Both the position numbers and the translations under genes were made by a program. From contig JAGQUI010000007.1 in the NCBI GenBank assembly GCA_020438595.1, positions 1-24,927 on the forward strand: a DNA stretch of 24,927 bases, in the 5' to 3' direction. Source of the DNA: Propionibacteriaceae bacterium (GTDB taxonomy: Bacteria > Actinomycetota > Actinomycetes > Propionibacteriales > Propionibacteriaceae). The notes below the pieces were generated by a model, which was not told where the DNA came from, ran no database searches, and saw only the letters and a program-made list of their open reading frames with translations. Positions 15,639 to 22,365 of this stretch are shown here, piece by piece. How positions within the stretch are numbered: position 1 is the first letter of the stretch; each line of letters starts with the position of its first letter.

Positions 15639-16027
15639 TCGTGGTCGATGCTTCCGCCATGGTCGAGGCGCTGGTGGGACGTGACGCCGACTCCGACCTG
15701 CTTGATGCCCTGACCGGCGACATCGACGCCCCGCACCTGCTGGATGTTGAGGTGCTGTCGGTTCTGCGGGGCCTCGTTCTGGGCGGAAGGCTCGACCCGG
15801 AGGAGGCCGTCCAGGCGCGAGAGGACCATTTCGCGTTCGTGATCACCCGGCATGAGATCGCGCCGCTGGCCGGCCGGATCTGGGAACTGCGCCACCAGTT
15901 CACCAGCTACGACGCCAGCTACCTCGCCCTCGCCGAGGCCCTCCAAGCACCCCTGGTCACCTGCGACGCCAAGCTCGCCACCAACGGCCACAACGCAGAG
16001 ATCCACCTCATCCCACAATCACACTGA
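15635..16027 (+). CDS. vapC: VapC-like PIN-domain toxin ribonuclease
   Basis: The product is 130 aa. The acidic residues of a PIN nuclease are all present: Asp5 in MIVVDASAMVE, Glu39 in LLDVEVLSVL, Asp93 in SYDASYLALAE and Asp111 in VTCDAKLA. It is predicted to be a Mg-dependent endoribonuclease cutting tRNA or rRNA when free of VapB; the precise target cannot be told. The GTG start at 15635 overlaps the antitoxin stop by four bases. The module stands alone in the accessory block and could stabilise it. Confidence 0.93.
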   Translation: MIVVDASAMVEALVGRDADSDLLDALTGDIDAPHLLDVEVLSVLRGLVLGGRLDPEEAVQAREDHFAFVITRHEIAPLAGRIWELRHQFTSYDASYLALAEALQAPLVTCDAKLATNGHNAEIHLIPQSH

Positions 16028-16119
16028 TCTGGCCGCCCGTGGTGCGCTTGTCCAGGTGGAAGTGTTTGCGGAACGTCGGCAGCCATTCCTTGCCGTTCCA
16101 CACGCGGCACGCGTCATGT
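16008..16119 (-). pseudogene. C-terminal fragment related to the 199-aa membrane protein
   Basis: On the minus strand a frame ending at 16008 reads CRVWNGKEWLPTFRKHFHLDK. The W-(T/N)-G-x-E-W-(F/L)-P-x-F-R motif also occurs at the end of the protein encoded at 19612-20211 (LQLWTGVEWFPKFRE), and it resembles the WDG-x-x-W motif of DUF2510-type domains. No start codon or ribosome site precedes it, and the sequence upstream is not related, so it is probably the remaining tail of a lost gene. It overlaps the 3' end of vapC on the other strand. A chance similarity is possible. Confidence 0.35.
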
Positions 16120-16245
16120 CGCCCACTCCTGAGCCTGCGCGTCGCCCGCCTACACTCGAGGTCAGGCGATGGAGTTCGCCGCGGCCGCGATCCCGGCCGC
16201 AATGCACCCGCTGATGACTCCTGTGGTGAACACAGGGAGGTTGTC

Positions 16246-16767
16246 ATGGAAAGGACCGAAGCGACCCTCGTCCCCGCCGCGGACGGAGTGCTGGTCGACC
16301 TGCGCTGCTCGGTGGCGCTGATCCGGAGGAACCAGGTTCTGCTGCTGCACCGTGCGGCACACCCCGACGTGGACAACGACGGCGACTGGGTGCTGCCCGG
16401 CGGCCACCCCGCCGACGGCGAGTCGATGCGGGCCTGCGCGGCGCGGGAGATCTTCGAGGAGACCGGCCTGCGCGTCGACGTCGGCCGCTGCCTGTTCGTG
16501 TACGAGATCGTGGGTCCCGGAGAGGTCGGACGCCGGGTCGAACTCGTCTTCGCCGCCACGGCCGAGAACCTCGACGAACTCGGCGCCCGGGAGTCGGACC
16601 GGCACCCGGAACTGGTGCACCTGGACGACCTGACCGCGCTCGACCTGCGGCCGCCGCTCGCCGGCCACCTGCGCGGGCTGAGGTTCCCGCAGCCGACGGG
16701 CGCGGCCTACCTGGGAAACCTGTGGCGTCCACGGCGGGACGCCGGCGGGCCCGTCCCGCTCACCTGA
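16246..16767 (+). CDS. NUDIX hydrolase
   Basis: The product is 173 aa. The complete NUDIX box runs from Gly53 to Leu75: G-H-P-A-D-G-E59, seven residues, then R67-E68-I-F-E71-E72-T-G-L. Such enzymes hydrolyse a nucleoside diphosphate linked to another group using Mg2+. The start LRCSVALIRRNQVLLLHRA is the normal first strand of the fold. ATG 16246 follows CAGGGAGG at 6 nt. The specific substrate is unknown; a housecleaning or regulatory role is possible. Confidence 0.9.
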   Translation: MERTEATLVPAADGVLVDLRCSVALIRRNQVLLLHRAAHPDVDNDGDWVLPGGHPADGESMRACAAREIFEETGLRVDVGRCLFVYEIVGPGEVGRRVELVFAATAENLDELGARESDRHPELVHLDDLTALDLRPPLAGHLRGLRFPQPTGAAYLGNLWRPRRDAGGPVPLT

Positions 16768-16779
16768 GACGATGGCCCG

Positions 16780-17124
16780 GTGAGGCTCAACGACGACTGG
16801 CCCAGGGACGCCCGGCTCGACCCGTTCCGGGACGCCGTGTGGGAACTGCGCCGCAACGGACGCGTGGCGGCCCACCTGGTCTGCCGGGTGGTCCCGGTGC
16901 GGCGGTTGTGGGCGAAGCGGGAGCAGCTCTGGTACCAGGTGGTGTGGCCGGACGGACGCCGCGAGCCCGCGCAACTGGACTCCGGGCCCGTCTGGAGCAT
17001 CGTCGCCGACCTCGAACAGGGCCGCTTCGAGCTGCTCGACGTCGGCCAGCACGTCTTCGACGCCGTCCCCGTCCCGCCGGACCAGCGGGACACCCTCCGC
17101 GCGCGGCTCGGCCCGCCCGACTAG
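16780..17124 (+). CDS. Conserved-looking hypothetical protein, 114 aa
   Basis: The product is rich in Arg and Trp: MRLNDDWPRDARLDPFRDAVWELRRNG, then WYQVVWPDGRREPAQL and a C-terminus QHVFDAVPVPPDQRDTLRARLG. I do not recognise the family. It starts with GTG 16780, 12 nt after the NUDIX stop. A GACGAT box lies 6 nt before the GTG and no ribosome site is seen, so it may be leaderless or read through from the NUDIX gene. Its last 26 codons lie in a 150-bp repeat that occurs again at 20325, where only this C-terminal piece remains. Confidence 0.7.
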   Translation: MRLNDDWPRDARLDPFRDAVWELRRNGRVAAHLVCRVVPVRRLWAKREQLWYQVVWPDGRREPAQLDSGPVWSIVADLEQGRFELLDVGQHVFDAVPVPPDQRDTLRARLGPPD

Positions 17125-17194
17125 CCAGGCAGCCGGTTTGCAGCGGCTGGTGTCGGGTCATGGCGGCGCAACACCCGGACCGGGACATCGGCGG
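17045..17194 (+). repeat. Left 150-bp direct repeat flanking the insert
   Basis: This stretch matches 20325-20475 with about seven differences (about 95% identity by eye). It covers the 3' end of the 114-aa gene, the short intergenic spacer and the first codons of the gene that is complete at 20441. The two copies enclose about 3.1 kb (17195-20324). Confidence 0.9.
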
Positions 17195-17234
17195 AGTGGG
17201 CGGACGCAGCCGGATTCGTCCATCCGCGAGCTGA
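17160..17234 (+). pseudogene. 5' remnant of the 148-aa membrane protein gene
   Basis: The ATG at 17160 begins MAAQHPDRDIGG, matching [12 protein letters not shown] at 20441. The frame then leaves the repeat and stops after 24 codons. The TAGTGT -10 box of the intact copy is changed to TGGTGT here, in line with decay after the insertion. Confidence 0.7.
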
Positions 17235-17240
17235 ACTGGC

Positions 17241-17246
17241 TATGGT
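17241..17246 (+). promoter_or_regulatory. -10-like box before the tRNA-like RNA
   Basis: TATGGT lies 9 nt before the first acceptor base of the tRNA-like RNA, so transcription would start at or a few bases before its 5' end. TTCGTC at 17215 is a possible -35, but the spacing of 20 bp is long. Confidence 0.35.
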
Positions 17247-17255
17247 GAAGGTCAT

Positions 17256-17328
17256 CGACACGTAGCTCAACAGTGAGAGCACTGGGCTGCAGACCCGGAG
17301 GGAGCAGGGGCGGCACCTGCCGTGTCGG
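17256..17328 (+). ncRNA. tRNA-like RNA with GCA (Cys) anticodon and aberrant T- and D-loops
   Basis: All four stems of a tRNA are perfect or nearly so. The acceptor is CGACACG (17256-17262) with CGTGTCG (17321-17327). The D stem is GCTC/GAGC (17265-17268, 17277-17280). The anticodon stem is CTGGG/CCCGG with one wobble (17282-17286, 17294-17298), and the T stem is GCAGG/CCTGC (17304-17308, 17316-17320). Spacings are exactly those of a tRNA: two linker bases TA, one base at position 26, a 5-nt variable loop and a 73-nt total with a G discriminator. The anticodon loop CTGCAGA carries GCA. The T-loop is GGCGGCA instead of TTCRANY, the D-loop AACAGTGA lacks GG, and CCA is not encoded. It is therefore unlikely to be a normal elongator tRNA. 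It ends 17 nt before a 725-aa ORF. Confidence 0.8.
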
Positions 17329-17345
17329 CGAGAAGGTCGACGGCG

Positions 17346-19523
17346 ATGCAGAAGGGCGCCATGTTCGGGTATGCGTGGGGCCAGTTCCAGAAGGCGCTGA
17401 CGTCATTCGGCGCCAGTCCGGATCCCGAGGTGCGGGCGCGGGCGGAGAAGCGAGCCAACTCCTGGGTGCAGGTGCTGAACGGCATGCTCAGCGGCCGGAT
17501 CAGGATCGGTTCCCGGACTCCGGTCAAGGGCTTTCCCGACTGGCTGACACCGGAGATCGTCCGCGGCGGTTTCGCCACCGGTGCAGCCGCCGCCGGTGGC
17601 CCACCACACCCTGACGAGATCATCCTCGCCGAGCGCGTCGGCGTCCCCGTGAACCGTGCGAGCCTGTTCGCCTGGTTCCTCTCCGACGACGGCCTCGCCC
17701 AGCTCAACGAGTGGCTCGATTCCGGTCACTACCAGGTCTTCCTGCCTGAGCACGGCGCACTCCTTGTGGTTGCGCACCTCCTGCGCCGTGGCGACTCCGA
17801 CGCCGCGGAAGACCTGCTCCGGACGCTCGAACCGTGGGCCGGCCGGATCAGGTTCTGGCCGTTCGAGGCCGTCGACTCCGAGGCCGTCGGCGTACATGTG
17901 GCGACAGTCCCGGAGGTCTCCCGGAGGCTCGCCCGGAAACGTCCGCAGCGGCAGGTCGAGGCCGAGCGCGAGGCGCTCACCATCTGGGCCCCGTTCACCG
18001 ATCGGGTCGTCGCGCACTGGTGGCTCACCAGGACGGAAGCCGGCGGCCTCGACACCACCTTTCCGCCCGGGTGGGACGCCGGGGCGCGGGCGCTGCTCGA
18101 GGAGTACGAGCAGCTCGCCGCGCAGCACCGGCTGACGCACAAGCATGCGGACCCCAAGGGCAACCTCCAGCACCTCCTGGCCGGGTTCAGGGCCAGGCTC
18201 GCCGCTCCGCCCGGGACGCCGTCGATGGGAAAGGTCCGATGGGCCGTCGCCTGCATCGTCGAGAAGCGGGGAGAACCGGGTTCACCCACCCACACGGCTC
18301 TCCGTGAACGCCAGGCCAGCACCGCGGAGCGCCCCTCCCACGCTGCCCTGGCTCACGAGGTCGCAGCCGCACTCGATGCGACCGGCGTCACCGGTGCCGT
18401 ACCGCGTCCCGAGCTGCTCGTGGACGGCTCGGAGGGGGCACGCCTGGAGTCGGTGCAGCGCGTGCTGCGCCAGGCGACGCAGGCTCCACTCCCCGACCTG
18501 CTGGGCCGCGGCATCGTCCACTCGGCCGAGACGCTCGCGGTGCTCGCGCCACAACTCACCGCCGACACCGTGGCGTCCCGCTATCCCGATCCCGTGGCGG
18601 GCGCCCTGGCGAAAGCGCTCTATGTCGCGTTCTCGAATCGCCGCAGCGTGCTCCTGCTCGACCTCGAGTCGCAGGTCCGCATCGACGCGATCCCGTGGTT
18701 CACCGCCCTTGAGCGGTGCGGCGCGAGGGACGACCGCGGAAGCCTGGCGCACGCCCAGGCCGCCGATCTGGCGACTCTCGCGCTCCGCCATTTCGCCGGC
18801 ACGATGCTCCCCAACTCCCTGGTGCGCGAACTGGCGAGGTTGTACAAGCTCGCGGGCGAGGACGTGCCACTGACCTACGAACTGGCTGCGGACATCTTCA
18901 TGGGTTCGTTCAGCCCCGTGTTCCAGCGGGCGGCCCAGGAGGCGGCGACGGTCGTCGGCGGGACCCTCTATGCCCGCTACTACGACATCGACTACGCGGC
19001 GATCTCGCGGATGGGTACGAGCGAGGCAGCCAGCTGGCCCGGCCTGCCACCCCGTACGACCGTTCCGGAGTTCGACCGACTCGCCCACGCCCGCGCCGGA
19101 GCGACCGACACCCGACGCAGCTGGAGTCCGGCCACCAACGGGAAGACCATCGAGCAGGCCCAGATCCTGACCACGCAGAACCTCGCAGTCCTCCTCAGGC
19201 GTGGGGTCGATCTCGATCCCGCCGAGCAGGCGCGAGCTGCCTGGAACGCCACCTGGGCACACCTGGCCAAGGCGGCCAACGGTCACCGGCTGCGCCACCG
19301 CAAGAACGCTGCCTTCGCCTGGCGCCAGACGGTCTTCTACCTCAGCCAGGGGTCATCCCACACCGTTGCCCAGTTCATCGAGAACGCGCAGCCGAACGCC
19401 TCCGGCCCCGGCGAAGTGGCAGAGCAGGCCGCACTGATGCTCCGGGGGCTTGCGGAGGCCCAGCGGGGCGGCCCGCCCACCGGGGGCCCGTTCCTCGGCT
19501 GGGTCACGCGGGACGCCGAGTAG
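17346..19523 (+). CDS. Large hypothetical protein partnered with the tRNA-like RNA
   Basis: The product is 725 aa with no signal peptide, membrane segment, P-loop or nuclease motif that I can see. It opens MQKGAMFGYAWGQFQKAL. Notable stretches are GMLSGRIRIGSRTPV, VRGGFATGAAAAGG and HGALLVVAHLLRRGDSDAAEDLL. The C-terminal region (IEQAQILTTQNLAVLLRRG, then RLRHRKNAAFAWRQTVFYLSQ) is basic and could bind RNA. I recall similar large uncharacterised bacterial proteins with FGYAW and GGFATG motifs, but no function. ATG 17346 is chosen because GAGAAGG lies 9 nt upstream; a GTG at 17322 falls inside the tRNA-like RNA. The RNA and gene are probably one transcript, so this protein may bind or use the RNA. 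Confidence 0.8.
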   Translation: MQKGAMFGYAWGQFQKALTSFGASPDPEVRARAEKRANSWVQVLNGMLSGRIRIGSRTPVKGFPDWLTPEIVRGGFATGAAAAGGPPHPDEIILAERVGVPVNRASLFAWFLSDDGLAQLNEWLDSGHYQVFLPEHGALLVVAHLLRRGDSDAAEDLLRTLEPWAGRIRFWPFEAVDSEAVGVHVATVPEVSRRLARKRPQRQVEAEREALTIWAPFTDRVVAHWWLTRTEAGGLDTTFPPGWDAGARALLEEYEQLAAQHRLTHKHADPKGNLQHLLAGFRARLAAPPGTPSMGKVRWAVACIVEKRGEPGSPTHTALRERQASTAERPSHAALAHEVAAALDATGVTGAVPRPELLVDGSEGARLESVQRVLRQATQAPLPDLLGRGIVHSAETLAVLAPQLTADTVASRYPDPVAGALAKALYVAFSNRRSVLLLDLESQVRIDAIPWFTALERCGARDDRGSLAHAQAADLATLALRHFAGTMLPNSLVRELARLYKLAGEDVPLTYELAADIFMGSFSPVFQRAAQEAATVVGGTLYARYYDIDYAAISRMGTSEAASWPGLPPRTTVPEFDRLAHARAGATDTRRSWSPATNGKTIEQAQILTTQNLAVLLRRGVDLDPAEQARAAWNATWAHLAKAANGHRLRHRKNAAFAWRQTVFYLSQGSSHTVAQFIENAQPNASGPGEVAEQAALMLRGLAEAQRGGPPTGGPFLGWVTRDAE

Positions 19524-19611
19524 CCGACTGGCTCGCCGAACGGCCGTCCGCCCAGTCCACCGGGCGCCCATCACCTGGTCCACGCGGTCGAGGACCGGAA
19601 CGCGAGCGGGA

Positions 19612-20211
19612 TCAGGGGCGTTCGGCCGGCGGTTCGCGGAACTTGGGGAACCACTCGACCCCCGTCCACAACTGGAGCATGCCCGGTCTGGCCGGCGACG
19701 GGTAGAAGCCGGGCGCGTCGAGCCCGCGCTCGGGTTCGGCCTTGACCCGACCCGACCAGGTCAGCACCCAGATGCCCCGGAAGCTCCACTTCATGCTGCT
19801 CCGACCACCGGCCCACACCTGGGCCGTGGGCCGGGTGACGTACCCGGCGTCCAGTTCCGCGTACAGGCGGCGCGTCGCCCACCAGCCGAGGATGATGATC
19901 GAGCCGACGGCCCCGACCCCGAGCGCCGGGAACGGCACGAATCCGCGCAGGAGAGGGATCGCGGCGAACACCGCGACCGGCACGACGTACTGCGCGATGT
20001 TCCTCACGTTGCCCGGGACTCCTGGCAGCGGGATCGGCGGCTGCTCGGGGGGCGGCCGGAACTGCCCGGCAGCCAGGCCGGCGGCGTAGCCGGGCAGGTT
20101 CCGCGGCATCATCGGCCCCTCTGCCAGGTCCGAGGGAGCACCCAACGGATCGTGGTGGTCCACCAGCACCCAGCCGACGGACTTCCGGCCAGCCCCCATC
20201 ACCACGTACAT
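19612..20211 (-). CDS. Membrane protein with DUF2510-like C-terminal motif
   Basis: The product is 199 aa. The N-terminus MYVVMGAGRKSVGWVLVDHHDP is soluble, followed by a Pro-rich linker. Two membrane segments come next (YVVPVAVFAAIPLLRGFVPF and GVGAVGSIIILGWWATRRLY). The C-terminal domain ends GFYPSPARPGMLQLWTGVEWFPKF, which resembles the YPDP..RYWDG..W pattern of DUF2510. ATG 20211 is chosen because a longer reading starts inside the right-hand repeat in antisense. The ribosome site is weak (GAGAGAG). It converges on the 725-aa gene and lies inside the same insert. Function unknown. Confidence 0.6.
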   Translation of the reverse strand: MYVVMGAGRKSVGWVLVDHHDPLGAPSDLAEGPMMPRNLPGYAAGLAAGQFRPPPEQPPIPLPGVPGNVRNIAQYVVPVAVFAAIPLLRGFVPFPALGVGAVGSIIILGWWATRRLYAELDAGYVTRPTAQVWAGGRSSMKWSFRGIWVLTWSGRVKAEPERGLDAPGFYPSPARPGMLQLWTGVEWFPKFREPPAERP

Positions 20212-20324
20212 CGTGTCCAACTCTCTCGCGCTCGGCGGCCCGGCCGGGTGGCCGCTGATGGTCGTCGCCGTCGATTCTCGGGCATTCCGGGGGGACCCGG
20301 TGGGACGCGCGACGGGAGCGAACC

Positions 20325-20404
20325 GCCAGCACGTCTTCGACGCCGTCCCCGTCCCGCCGGACCAGCGGGACACCCTCCGCGCGCGGCTCGGCTCGCCCGA
20401 CTAG
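20325..20404 (+). pseudogene. 3' remnant of the 114-aa gene
   Basis: The frame reads QHVFDAVPVPPDQRDTLRARLGSPD and ends with the same TAG as the complete gene at 16780-17124. One residue has changed (Pro to Ser). No related sequence lies upstream of the repeat border, so this is a displaced gene end. Confidence 0.75.
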
Positions 20405-20427
20405 CCAGGCAGCCGGGTTGCAGCGGC

Positions 20428-20433
20428 TAGTGT
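20428..20433 (+). promoter_or_regulatory. -10 box of the 148-aa membrane protein gene
   Basis: TAGTGT (TANNNT) is 7 nt before the ATG at 20441, with no ribosome-binding site, which fits leaderless initiation. The copy in the left repeat has lost the A of this box. Confidence 0.4.
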
Positions 20434-20440
20434 CGGGGTC

Positions 20441-20887
20441 ATGGTGACGCAACACCCGGACCGGGGCATCGGCGGCCGCGCGCTCCTCGGCCTGCTGGCG
20501 GCGGGTTTCACGTTCTTCGGGGCGTTCATCTTCACCATGGAGTACCCCGAGCCGCGCCCGGAGGGTGGCCTGGTCACCCTCCTGGCCCTCCCGGGCCTCG
20601 GACTGCTCGGCCTGATCGGCGCCGGGGTGGGCCGCGCGCTCGGACGGTGGGTTCTGGCCGGCTATGGAGTCATCCTGATCGGCGGAGCCGCTGATCTGCT
20701 CATCTCGTCGTACACCCGCGCCCCGGGGCCCGGCCGGTCGGTCGTGGTGATCTACGCCACGACGATCCTGCTCGGGTGCCTGGCGCTGGCACTGGCGATC
20801 AGGTCTTTCCTCGCACGTCGCCACGAGCTGGCGGAGTCCCGGCCGACTCGACCGTCCGAGGCCCCGCCGCTCTCCGGCACTCAGTAG
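20441..20887 (+). CDS. Small integral membrane protein, unknown function
   Basis: The product is 148 aa with four hydrophobic segments: [60 protein letters not shown] and [21 protein letters not shown] polar tail of about 25 residues follows. I do not recognise the family. It probably once followed the 114-aa gene directly and was separated from it by the 3.1-kb insert. Its last 7 bases overlap the end of the convergent xylulokinase gene. Confidence 0.7.
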   Translation: MVTQHPDRGIGGRALLGLLAAGFTFFGAFIFTMEYPEPRPEGGLVTLLALPGLGLLGLIGAGVGRALGRWVLAGYGVILIGGAADLLISSYTRAPGPGRSVVVIYATTILLGCLALALAIRSFLARRHELAESRPTRPSEAPPLSGTQ

Positions 20888-22278
20888 CGTCCGGCGACCG
20901 CCCGGTAGGCCTCCAGGATCTCCGGGTGCGGGTCGGACGGTGGTGCGGCCACCAGTTCGACGGGCCAGGTGGGACGGGTGCCGGTGAGCACCCAGGCGGC
21001 CTGGCGGGCGGCGCCGTCGGCGACGTACTCGCCGGGACTGGGCACCTGGACGGGCACGTCGAACACCTGGCCGGCGATCACCTGCACGGCCGGGTTGGCC
21101 GCGGCGCCGCCGATCAGCAGGATCCGCTTCGCCTCCACCCCGAGCTGCTGCACCGCGTTGACGCCGGCGGCGAGCCCGCAGAGCATGCCCTCCACGGCGG
21201 CGCGGGCGAGGTTCGGCCGGCTGGTCGAGTTCAGGGTGAGCCCGGCCAGGGTCGCGGTCGCCTCCGGCAGGTTGGGGGTGCGCTCGCCCTCGAAGTAAGG
21301 CACCAGCACCGCTCCCCCGGCCCCCGGGGACGCCTCGAGTGCGAGCCGGGCGAACTCGTCGTGGTCGACGCCGAGCAGACCGGCGACCGCATCGAGCACC
21401 CGGGCGGCGTTCAGCGTGCAGACCAGCGGCAGGAAGCCGCCCGTGGCGTCCGCGAAACCGGCCACGGTGCCGGTCGGCTCCCCGACCGCGGCGTCGGTCG
21501 CGGCGAACACCGTGCCGGATGTGCCGAGCGAGACCGCCACGTCACCGGGACGGGCGTCCAGCCCGAGCGCGGCGGCGGCGTTGTCCCCCGCACCGGCCCC
21601 GACCACGAAACCGGGCCCGGGCACCGACTCGGCCTCGCCGAGCACCCGGGGCAGGACGGCGTCGTGGCCGAGCGCGCGGACGAGCAGGTCGCGGTCGTAC
21701 TCGCCGGTGGCGGGTGAGAAGTAGGCCGTGCCGGAGGCGTCCGAGCGGTCGGTGACCAGCTCGTCCAGCACAGGGCCGAGCTCGGACTCGCCGGCCGGCC
21801 CGTAGCCGCGCAGCCGCCAGGTCAGCCAGTCGTGCGGCAGGCACACCGCCGCCACCTTCGCGGCGTTATCGGGCTCGGCGTCGCGCAGCCAGCGCAGCTT
21901 GGTCGCGGTGAACGAGGCCACCGGCACCACGCCGGTGCGCGCCACGTACTCCGCGGCGCCCACCTCGGCCACGAGGTCCGCCGCCGCCGCGGCCGACCGG
22001 GTGTCGTTCCACAACAGGGCTGGACGAATCACCCGGCCGGCCGCGTCCAGGACGACCATGCCGTGCTGCTGGCCGGCGATGCTGACGGCTCCCGCACCAT
22101 CCAGCCCGCTGGCCCCGGCGATGGCCTCCTGCAACGCCGTCCACCAGTGCGCCGGGTCGACCTCCGTCCCTGCAGGGTGGGACGAACGGCCGGACGCCAG
22201 CAGGGCACCGGTGTCGGCATCCCGGACGACGACCTTGCAGCTCTGGGTCGAGGAGTCGACCCCGATCACACGAGCCAT
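20881..22278 (-). CDS. xylB: Xylulokinase
   Basis: The product is 465 aa, a FGGY-family sugar kinase that phosphorylates D-xylulose to xylulose 5-phosphate with ATP. The phosphate-binding start [15 protein letters not shown] is followed by the sugar-contact region [12 protein letters not shown] (Gln71-His72) and LLWNDTRS. The catalytic base is Asp232 in [13 protein letters not shown]. The adenosine motif [14 protein letters not shown] and C-terminal [14 protein letters not shown] complete the fold. The ATG at 22278 has GGAGAGAGG upstream. It lies downstream of the xylose isomerase gene on the same strand, with a long hairpin between them. Confidence 0.95.
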   Translation of the reverse strand: MARVIGVDSSTQSCKVVVRDADTGALLASGRSSHPAGTEVDPAHWWTALQEAIAGASGLDGAGAVSIAGQQHGMVVLDAAGRVIRPALLWNDTRSAAAAADLVAEVGAAEYVARTGVVPVASFTATKLRWLRDAEPDNAAKVAAVCLPHDWLTWRLRGYGPAGESELGPVLDELVTDRSDASGTAYFSPATGEYDRDLLVRALGHDAVLPRVLGEAESVPGPGFVVGAGAGDNAAAALGLDARPGDVAVSLGTSGTVFAATDAAVGEPTGTVAGFADATGGFLPLVCTLNAARVLDAVAGLLGVDHDEFARLALEASPGAGGAVLVPYFEGERTPNLPEATATLAGLTLNSTSRPNLARAAVEGMLCGLAAGVNAVQQLGVEAKRILLIGGAAANPAVQVIAGQVFDVPVQVPSPGEYVADGAARQAAWVLTGTRPTWPVELVAAPPSDPHPEILEAYRAVAGRY

Positions 22279-22294
22279 GAATCAGCCTCTCTCC

Positions 22295-22348
22295 CCGAGT
22301 TGTCAGAATCTGGTGCGGCTATAGGCGCAGGAGATTCTGACAACTCGG
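22295..22348. repeat. 17-bp perfect hairpin between xylA and xylB
   Basis: CCGAGTTGTCAGAATCT (22295-22311) is the exact reverse complement of 22332-22348 around a 20-nt loop, which itself holds a TGCG/CGCA mini-stem. It occupies most of the 87-bp spacer between the stop of xylA and the start of xylB. It may be a REP-like repeat, a processing site or a partial terminator that lowers xylB expression. Confidence 0.75.
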
Positions 22349-22365
22349 CAGTGGGGGACGGGGGG

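Larger units (their letters stand above)
20325..20475 (+). repeat. Right 151-bp direct repeat flanking the insert
   Basis: This is the second copy of the sequence at 17045-17194, in the same orientation and starting 3,280 bp downstream. It holds the orphan 3' end of the 114-aa gene and the intact start of the 148-aa gene. Confidence 0.9.

Noticed and set aside
17256..17328. Ordinary tRNA-Cys gene
   Set aside because: The stems and anticodon fit, but the T-loop lacks TTC and the D-loop lacks GG, so normal elbow contacts cannot form.
17322..17345. GTG start at 17322 for the 725-aa protein
   Set aside because: It lies within the acceptor stem of the tRNA-like RNA and has no ribosome site; ATG 17346 has GAGAAGG at good spacing.
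20212..20373. N-terminal extension of the 199-aa membrane protein into the right direct repeat
   Set aside because: The extra 54 codons are antisense to the repeat-borne end of the 114-aa gene. The same antisense peptide occurs at the left repeat where no such gene exists.
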